64,000 bases of DNA from Theristus sp. LFF4_11 (Eukaryota > Nematoda > Chromadorea > Monhysterida > Xyalidae): contig JASANC010002764.1 in assembly GCA_030248135.1 (NCBI GenBank), positions 1 through 64,000 on the forward strand, read 5' to 3'. The notes under the pieces were generated by a model. The model searched no databases. It was not told the DNA's origin and worked only from the letters and a program-made list of their open reading frames with translations. The translations under genes and the position numbers were made by a program. The first letter of the stretch is position 1. Each line of letters starts with the position of its first letter. Positions 58,801-64,000 of the stretch are shown piece by piece.

Positions 58801-61800
58801 CTGTCCCACGTGTTCATAGAAATGCACGTGCGATTCATGGTAACGTTTGTATCAGCGGTGAATGGAAAATTACAAGTGAACATGGCAGTTGTACCCTAAA
58901 ACAAATTTAAGATAGTTGTCTTGGAACAAGGCTGCGTTTTACACGGTGCCCAGAAACTGATACATTGAACATGCTCGTACAAGCCAGTGATACAATAAAG
59001 CGGAAATTTTAACTGGCGGATAAGTTGGAGGTCAAGTAAATTTGTTTAATTAATCAACTTTTAACTGTAACTCCATGTCGCTACTAGTTGCATGTTAAAA
59101 GGTAATAGTGTTTTGGAAGAATGCTTTATCACAAAATAACCAAGATTACATCCTTGAAATAACCTGAATATAACGACCATTATGTGTTAAAAAACTACTC
59201 GGCTCATGTGACATTGATGCCCCAACAGGTTCTGTATTTATAAACGGTAGACAAGCTGAAAGACAAACAAAACTTATTTTTGGTAATAAAGACAAATAAT
59301 AAAAAACAGAACTCAAGCAGCTTACTTGGCAAGCACGTGTAATTATTTCGCCAGGTCATGTATGCATCACATATGTCTAGCTGTTCAGCTTGGGCTGGAT
59401 TGTTCGCAAACGAATAATTTCCTTCACACTGAATCGTAACATTTTCATTGATCGGCACTCCACCATTACTTGCCAGCAATGGTGCGTACACTCCGCCGGA
59501 GATGACCATGTTACTCTTTGTTGGAAATGGACACGCTGAAAAATTTTCATTGCTAAACAACTGTGCTGTACATCTAGTGCTTCCTACTTACTTTGAACAC
59601 AGTGCGGAAGTGTTGGTGGAGTCCATTCGTCTTGTTCGGTGCAATTCATTTGTGTCTCTTGTGTTCCATTCATAAGTACATAAGTCGACTGACAAACTAC
59701 TGTAGCTAAGGTACCTTGAATTACTTTTGTGTCTAATCGAGGAGCAATGCTGTATGAAATAAGTCGAACCGTGCTGTTCTCAGTTGCTGTAAAGTTCCAT
59801 TGAGTGCATGCTGAAAGAAAATCAATTGCAAAAAACGAGTTGCAGAACGAGCAAACAGTAATTTAGGCGATGATGTTTCCAGCCAGGGCTGGTTATCATC
59901 TATTATACTTAGATCGTAGCTGCATATGTGTGTGTCCACAATTTTTTTGTCCGTTCAAATTTCACATATTGCTATTTAAGTTGATTAGATTCATACATCA
60001 TACAATCAATTATTTTTATGGTTTCAATTCTTCTCATTTCCATTTTTAATTTCATTCGAAAACATTGAAAAAGTCGTCATCACTTCTGATCTGCAGCTTG
60101 CCCTAAACAGTCGATCATTGCTCCAACAGACGATACATGGTAGTATGACAGACAGCAATCGGCAACATTAAAAAACTGATAAAAGAACAATGATTTGGTA
60201 TTTAGAACGGGAATAGAAGTTGATTGTTGCTGATCAAAAAAGATTGCTTTTTCTATTCTGAAATGCAGTTGATTGTTGTTGATCAAACAAGATTGCGTTT
60301 TATTTTTTTGGACAGGTATAACAGTGAATGCTGCTAATAAAAAGACTGCTTTTTGATAATTTGAACGGAAATGGCAGTTGATGGCTGCTGATCAAAAAGA
60401 TTGCATTTGATAATTTGAACGGGTTGTTTTTCTGATCAAAGAAGATTGCTTTTTAATACTCTTTGAACGAGAATGCAGTTGGTTGTTTCTAATGAAACAA
60501 GATTGCCTTTTGTTATTTTGAGCGGGAATGGCAGTGGAACACAGCTGATCAAAAAACATTGATTTTTTTAAAGGGAATGCAGTTGATTGCATCAATACCG
60601 GGCAAAAAGATAGTTGTTAAACATTTTTAAAGTAAACAATTAAGCATCGACGGGTACAGCTTGCTTTGAACATAAAAATTACTGTTGTTGAAATCTACAA
60701 CAGGGGTTTGAAGCAGCTCAAAATCAAAATCAAAAAAGTCGTAAGCCCGGGTCAACTGCTAGTGTCGATATTATGATATCATGATACCAGTGATTAAAGC
60801 TATAGAGGCTTGCAAAGCTTATTCTATTAAAATGGTTGAGAAGCGGAGTTATGACTGAAAAGCCTCCTCTATCCTATCTACACAGGAAGTATTAAAAGCT
60901 CGTGCAAGGCAAACTTTAACTGAGTCACACTGTGCACGCAGGAAGGAATGTTGACATATTCAACGCCATATGGTAATTTGATAAAAAAAATAAAAAAATG
61001 ATTTACTTTTATGACACACTGGTAATCCAGGAGTATCCCAAACAGTTGATGCACACGTTCGATTCATATCAACGCCGATATCAACACTATACGGAAAGTG
61101 GCACGCGATTGTGGCAGTTGTACCAAAGATGAGTCGATTTTGCCAAGTCCACGGATTAACAGGTCCACTGCTTTGCCATATCTCAGTTATATTGTACGTC
61201 TTATTTATTGGTTGATAAAAAATTTCCGACACGTTTGAGTAAGTGATGTTTTTTGACCATGGGGCATCGTTTGTGAAATTTGCACAACCTAAATTTTGAA
61301 CCTGTTGAACGAGTTGAACGAGACTTGAATTCGCAAAACAATTTGCGAAATGACCACTGTCCCCATCCCCATGGTTTTGCTGTTGTTTTGCTTTGTCGTT
61401 TGTGGTGAAAACGTTTTCAGAAATGCAACCTACTTACTTGGCAAGCAAATCAACTGTTGGGACCAGTCGAAAACAGTAGTACAATTTATGCCGGGTGTGC
61501 ATCCGCTTGGTTCGTCCGAAATCAGGCATGGTTCAGTCCAGTTTGAAACTAACCAATTGTGCATAAATGCATGATTTGGATTACAAGTGTATGTTCCATT
61601 CTCTAGTGGTGGAATGCGGTTCGGCATGACTGTCTTTGTAAAAGAAGATGCAGTATAGTCAATTTGGTGCTCCGTTTGTGCCACACAGACTGAAAGGAAA
61701 ATTTATCTGGAGGACTTCTAAAAAAAATGAACGAACATTTAAGTTACCGCAAATTGCTGAAGCAATTTTGAATTGCTCCAAAATAAATGTTGAGTTAGAT

Positions 61801-64000
61801 GAGTACGCGGTTATTCTGATTCGTACTTCGAACTGAAAATCAAATTTTTGTTTCTATTAAACTGCAATTTCTTTTTAATATTTCATTTCTATTAAATGCC
61901 ATCTTAAACTGTACCTGCGCTGCTATGGTAGTTAACAAGCGATTTTCAGCTGCATAAATGAATGGTTCAGTAATATAATTGGTTCCGTCGTGACTAGTCG
62001 TGTTAACCAGTGTTTGAATTGTACAAATACCCGTTGCAGCACAATAATCCTGATAAACTAGTAAGTTTGTGTACGTCGACGTGCGAAGTGACCAAATTTC
62101 CATGCGGACACCGGCGCCAATTTTGTATTTAATCGCAATGGACCGACATTCAAATGGTTTTAAGTTAATTATCGGCGTTCTCCAAATTGTTTCGTCGCCA
62201 ACGTTATCTCTCACTTTTAAAACGCCAGGAGAAAAGTAGTATCCTGGAACCAAATCAACAAAATGATTCAGATATTATATTCATTATTACAGTAACGATT
62301 TATTGTTTCAGTAATATACCTTAGTAGTATTTTTAAAATGCTTGCTATGGACAATTATAACTGAGTTATGACTTACGATACCATATAATTCTAATTGAAT
62401 GTTAAGTGTTTTGGTCTTATGTTCTGCTTCTAAACATTTACAATAACATCAAAACTCGGTTTTTTATGTGAATAGCAAGCTTACCAAGCAATGGATCATA
62501 AGCAAAATTATGACTGTTGTATTTGTCTTCCCAGTGAAGAACCCTCGGATACGGTGTATTTGTCCAGAGTTTAGGACTGGCGACGCCGCGTTGCCAATCG
62601 TAAAAACCCTTCCAACCAGCGTTTGCTTGGGTACAGCAAATGAACTGGGTTTCGTTCACTAAATTCAAAACATGCAAAACCAATTATATCAGTTACAATC
62701 AGAAATTAGTTGCTGCAGTTCTCTCGACTTTCCCATTCGAATCAGTGAATGCATTAATAATTAAATCAAAGTCAGTCAAATTTTGTATCACTGACCAGCG
62801 CAATCAGCAGTAGAAACCGTAGAATTACAATCAGAAAATTGCAAACTCCGCCAGGACGAAAACGGCTGATAATAATCACGGTCATAATACACGGCAGATC
62901 CACATAAAACAGGGCAAATACGTGATTCTGGGTAGTCGTACCATTGATCTGCAACATTGCAGATAGTAATAACAACAATGTTGGCGCTGTTAATGAGAAT
63001 AATAACATAATCAAACTCAGGGAAGAATAAGGTTTGCCGAATAACGTACGACTGTTAGAAATACATTCGTACTCAAGCACACTGTGTCGAGTTACTGCTG
63101 CAGGATTCAAACAAGTTGTATTTGAGTTAGGTATTTGGCCGTCGTTTACAGAGCAAGTTTTGATTCGATTAAAGGTGTCTGTTGCGCATGTCATTGTCGT
63201 AGCAGATGGAGTGACAAATGTGGCTGGCATGCATGGCTGTGGTGATAATTGCGTGTCAATGATTGTGTGCAATGTGCAGATACAGTTAATGTTATTGACA
63301 AACCAAAAGTTCAGCACTGGAAATGGCACCGCCAAGACAACTTGCAGGTTCTTGCATCTGAACGATAAATGAAATAACATTGACTGCGTGCGTTGCAGGG
63401 CAGGTGATTACGTGGTCGACAGTCGTTGGACCCGCGACGTTCAAACAAATATCACTTTTCTAAAAATTAACCCCAATGAAAATTTCAATTTTACAAATAA
63501 TTTCAATTGATGAAAATATACCTGTCGCCCAGTGACTCCCCTGACACCTCGTGTTTTGAATATGCGCAAATTGAGACAAGTTTCATTGGTATGTGACAAG
63601 GTGGCCCGCAAATATCGACCTTGGTATTGACCATGCGTCCAAGAATACGCTTTGCGTTGTCCGTGGTATCTAGTTCCGACTGCGTTGAAGATATACGAGC
63701 CTTTCTCTATGTCTGATTTAAGTGCAACCCAACTGATGTTATCGTTGCTTATCTCCAATGCAAATGGTCCAGAATTTCGTAGTGTCCAATTTGTGAAGCC
63801 AGCTAGACTATTGTGCGGTTCCACATAGCAATTTTCCACTTCCATGGAGTACATCTAAAAACATGTTATCGAAAACAAGTACACAAGTGTGTGTATAATT
63901 GCAATCGTTTTTGTGATTCACCTCCATCGGAAATCCAAAGTCGACAGTCCAACTTTTATCACTAGCACCAGCAACCGGAGACCATCCGTAACTTAAATAC
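33060..64000 (-). CDS. Giant adhesion G-protein-coupled receptor, about 74 exons, 5' end beyond the window
   Basis: One minus-strand gene model explains all coding exons from the right edge to a TGA at 33060. Consecutive exons are phase-compatible throughout, including across the long introns at 38841–39404, 39929–41013, 44970–48190 and 59821–61006. About 14.1 kb of coding sequence lies in the window, roughly 4,700 residues. N to C: discoidin-like, cysteine-rich and MAM-like regions; 29 sushi/CCP modules; HormR-like, EB/EGF-like and two C-type lectin domains; juxtamembrane HormR; GAIN; GPS; seven helices; short tail. As an adhesion GPCR it should be cleaved at the GPS, bind extracellular or cell-surface ligands through its modules, and signal through the helix bundle. 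Exons are listed in the block entries. A split into a secreted protein plus a shorter receptor remains possible only at 38319–38374, where a TAG follows the proposed donor. Confidence 0.75.
34923..38374 (-). other. Receptor block 6: juxtamembrane HormR, GAIN and GPS
   Basis: Exons 38374–38319, 37386–37305, 36454–36360, 36289–36032, 35950–35734, 35670–35566, 35453–35260, 35169–35099, 35034–34923. HormR is completed by RNCQALSFGTPW|SNRTRYC and NAVWEDVKILC. The GAIN region has helical segments (ERFIAMLDKMLPQCP, LNFINKLLDDEHRPL) and strands (CAFLHVQLPV, LQFASIRDIMIELTFTI). The GPS has its cysteine/Trp frame (LRCGWLDRFA, QGCTIKSTKGLTATCLCTH) and the cleavage tripeptide HMT, so the tethered peptide would start TNYVLEI. 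The weakest exon is 38374–38319, whose donor is GTGTAG. Confidence 0.82.
36866..37020. mobile_element. Tc1-like miniature element in a receptor intron
   Basis: 155 bp. Left end (TA)CAGACGAACTCTAAAAAATG followed by AGGCAATCAGCTGA; right end CAGCTGAGTGCC then TTGGAATTCAACTG. The ends belong to the same group as 16688, 47021 and 52248. Confidence 0.55.
38426..42614 (-). other. Receptor block 5: C-type lectin domain 2, HormR-like and eleven EB/EGF-like modules
   Basis: Exons 42614–42488, 42393–41014 (a single 1,380-bp exon), 39928–39711, 39598–39405, 38840–38630, 38542–38426. The lectin domain runs CLTATDTC...LWMGLRYN...WWYFDRCEAMFNSHQ with a final VICLK. A HormR-like segment follows (SCLGGQRKRACLETRFGPRW). 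The EB modules include NESCAYGELCQSNSIC, GESCSEGQVCSGNSEC, TESCGDGQTCMGGSYC, GNSCTNGEICAGGSYC and GESCQYGEICLLGSVC. Both outermost splices keep phase with blocks 4 and 6. This repeats the CTLD–HormR–EB order of block 4. Confidence 0.85.
40134..40760. repeat. Dispersed repeat inside a receptor intron
   Basis: The segment at about 40330–40420 (TTGAAAACAGTGCTTTTTGTCAAGCAAC...) recurs with mismatches at about 57640–57700 in another intron of the same gene. A 149-codon plus-strand ORF (40187–40636) overlaps it. It has no domain character and is probably a by-product. Confidence 0.4.
42733..44969 (-). other. Receptor block 4: C-type lectin domain 1, HormR-like and EB/EGF-like modules
   Basis: Exons 44969–44792, 44711–44573 and 44492–44348 form a C-type lectin fold: TWKAGRDLCNSTGNAMLAI, then RIWIGF, YEWSDD, LTEWLPNDF, NHCVAS and VVCF. 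Exon 44279–44040 carries a HormR-like segment (SCEGGTVYRYCSATGIWARP) and an EB module. Exon 43911–43708 or 43911–43730 gives another EB module, and 43673 or 43707 to 43481 a third. Exons 43392–43244 and 43053–42733 give HormR (AKCLHDANYQRRLCLEDGTW) plus two more EB modules. EB signature here: NESCxxGExCxxGSxC. The lectin domain lacks an obvious EPN/WND calcium-binding pair, so sugar binding is uncertain. Confidence 0.82.
45011..45214. mobile_element. TTAA-flanked miniature element (piggyBac-like)
   Basis: 204 bp bounded by TTAA (45007–45010 and 45215–45218). The left end is AGGCCCGTTCATACTGACGT and the reverse complement of the right end is GGCCCATTAATACTGACGTA. The interior repeats CGTTCAT...GACGTATGCATGTACGGCACGG-type segments. 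No ORF. Confidence 0.65.
45677..46193. mobile_element. TA-flanked miniature element with G-rich interior, copy 2
   Basis: Same ends and sub-terminal G-tracts as 20973–21433: CCGCATTACCTCCAATAAAC on the left, and ACGTATTACCCCCATTAAAC as reverse complement of the right. TA is at 45675–45676 and 46194–46195. Its central sequence differs from copy 1. Confidence 0.68.
46488..46563. repeat. Perfect-like hairpin inside the long element
   Basis: GGTGTGCACAAAATTGACGT plus AGACACTTGAC is repeated inverted as GTCAAGTGTCTACGTCAATT plus TTGCGCACACC, with a ~14-base loop. The short copy of the element keeps only one arm, so the second arm is an inverted local duplication. Confidence 0.75.
47021..48025. 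mobile_element. Tc1-like fold-back element with a G/C homopolymer centre
   Basis: About 1 kb flanked by TA (47019–47020, 48026–48027). The left arm starts CAGTAGAACTTTATAGGCAA; the right arm ends ...CCTATAATTTAGAGTTCGACTG. The left arm also matches the arm of 52248–53032 (CACTCCGTACCCTT, GTTTCTTTTGAA, TTTTCACGCTA, GACGACGACG). The middle contains long G- and C-runs at 47488–47600. Confidence 0.65.
48191..49192 (-). other. Receptor block 3: HormR-like module and two EB/EGF-like modules
   Basis: Exons 49192–49097, 48640–48404 and 48298–48191. A HormR-like segment (CEIDGPWPRTR...MACSLGFITRTC, then GYWSKLDVSQC) is followed by EB modules (QSCALGEHCLDDSYC and DETCADGEYCLGGSICVDG). A further open segment at 49060–48947 has an acceptor, a strong GTAAGG donor and compatible phases. 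It would insert 38 residues into the middle of the HormR module, so I regard it as a cryptic or alternative exon. Confidence 0.72.
52248..53032. mobile_element. Tc1-like fold-back element with ~300-bp inverted arms
   Basis: 785 bp flanked by TA (52246–52247, 53033–53034). Arms of about 300 bp at each end are inverted copies: CAGTTGAACTCAATAAAATG...GCTGCTCACACTCCGCACCC on the left, GGGTGCGGAGTGTGAGCAGC...CATTTTATTGAGTTCCAACTG on the right. There is a CGTCGT-rich part in each arm. CAGTTGAAC ends are common in Tc1-like transposons. It lies in the intron that splits one sushi module. No transposase ORF. Confidence 0.78.
59885..60600. repeat. Dispersed repeat and degenerate GATCAAAAAAGATTGCTTTT repeats in a receptor intron
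   Basis: 59885–60030 matches the two flanks of the fold-back element at 52248 (GATAGTAACTGCATGTGTG and TCCAAATTTTTTTGTCCGT...ATTTAAGTTGAT). 60220–60600 holds about six imperfect copies of a ~55-bp unit with GTTGATTG...CTGATCAAAAAAGATTG...TTTGAACGGGAATG. No coding exon was found in this intron. Confidence 0.55.
61748..64000 (-). other. Receptor block 1: discoidin-like, cysteine-rich and MAM-like N-terminal region
   Basis: Exons >64000–63922, 63854–63522, 63459–63304, 63236–63017, 62948–62796, 62658–62485, 62243–61915, 61832–61748. The first two read like an F5/8 type C (discoidin) domain: SWTVDFGFPMEMYS, then NWTLRNSGPFALEISNDNIS and GRYLRATL. The next three are cysteine-rich (PCMPATFV, TTCLNP, YECISNSR, ICPVLCGSAVYYD) without a firm family. 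The last three suggest a MAM-like sandwich: CRSIAIKYKIGAGVRMEIW, CTIQTLVNT, then FEVRIRITAYSSNSTFILEQ and FKIASAIC. All junctions keep phase. No signal peptide is visible, so the true start is further right. Domain names here are by eye and moderate. Confidence 0.6.

Larger units (their letters stand above)
49253..61689 (-). other. Receptor block 2: 29 sushi/CCP modules in a three-module super-repeat
   Basis: Almost every module is one phase 1–1 exon of about 200–215 bp beginning x|CxTGTxCC and ending TGxGTxxxA|GT, with four cysteines and a Trp before the last. Exons (high to low): 61689–61438, 61288–61007, 59820–59592 (module end at 59810), 59535–59326, 59255–59164 with 58895–58775, 58686–58483, 58351–58151, 58089–57880, 57337–57122, 57045–56845, 56624–56415, 56330–56115, 56037–55834, 55752–55549, 55469–55260, 55157–54942, 54879–54676, 54604–54392, 54170–53958, 53842–53633, 53550–53338, 53271–53198 with 52175–52043, 51979–51767, 51662–51456, 51385–51176, 51096–50899, 50109–49903, 49832–49698 with 49625–49551, 49462–49253. 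Sushi modules mediate protein or glycan binding. Three module types repeat in fixed order. Confidence 0.88.

Noticed and set aside
1..64000. CRISPR arrays, tRNA or rRNA genes, prokaryotic operons
   Set aside because: None is visible. The direct repeats here are transposon ends, coding tandem repeats or simple sequence.

Overview
The window looks like nuclear DNA of an invertebrate animal, most likely an ecdysozoan and possibly nematode-like. Evidence: genes are split by GT–AG introns with T-rich acceptors ending TTTTCAG or TTTTTAG; there is a cuticlin-type zona pellucida protein, a BEL/Pao retroelement, and many 'EB'-type cysteine modules; and the intergenic DNA and introns are full of small inverted-repeat elements. 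No bacterial operon, tRNA, rRNA or CRISPR array was seen. The taxon is inferred from gene families only.

Layout, left to right. 1–5,715 (minus): a broken BEL/Pao retrotransposon cut by the left edge, with a coding 39-bp tandem array in its gag and a probable 5' LTR at 5,787–6,113. 6,100–12,450: gene-free, made of copies of a ~730-bp hAT-like non-autonomous element (8-bp target duplications are visible) and very G-rich low-complexity DNA. 12,505–14,972 (plus): frataxin, two exons. 16,555–18,568 (plus): a cuticlin-type ZP protein, eight exons. 18,815–19,387 (minus) and 22,035–23,384 (plus): two ZNF474-like C2HC zinc-finger genes. 24,702–24,884 (minus): a small membrane protein. 28,192–29,795 (minus): a Ras-like GTPase with a CAAX box, four exons.

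33,060 to beyond 64,000 (minus): about 74 exons whose splice phases are compatible from end to end. They encode one giant adhesion GPCR of about 4,700 residues in the window, with its N-terminus off the right edge. In N-to-C order the receptor has a discoidin-like region, a cysteine-rich region, a MAM-like region, 29 sushi modules arranged as a threefold super-repeat, HormR-like modules mixed with about 18 EB/EGF-like modules and two C-type lectin domains, then a juxtamembrane HormR, GAIN, GPS, seven membrane helices and a tail of only about 30 residues. I do not recognise this architecture from any described receptor, and it is the main candidate for something new. Its introns hold Tc1-like fold-back elements, nested TA-flanked miniature elements and a TTAA-flanked element.

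The genes do not form an obvious pathway: frataxin is mitochondrial iron–sulphur housekeeping, the cuticlin is extracellular matrix, the GTPase is signalling, and the receptor is cell-surface adhesion and signalling. Exon coordinates were read by eye from splice consensus, phase and domain continuity; no alignment or transcript data were available.
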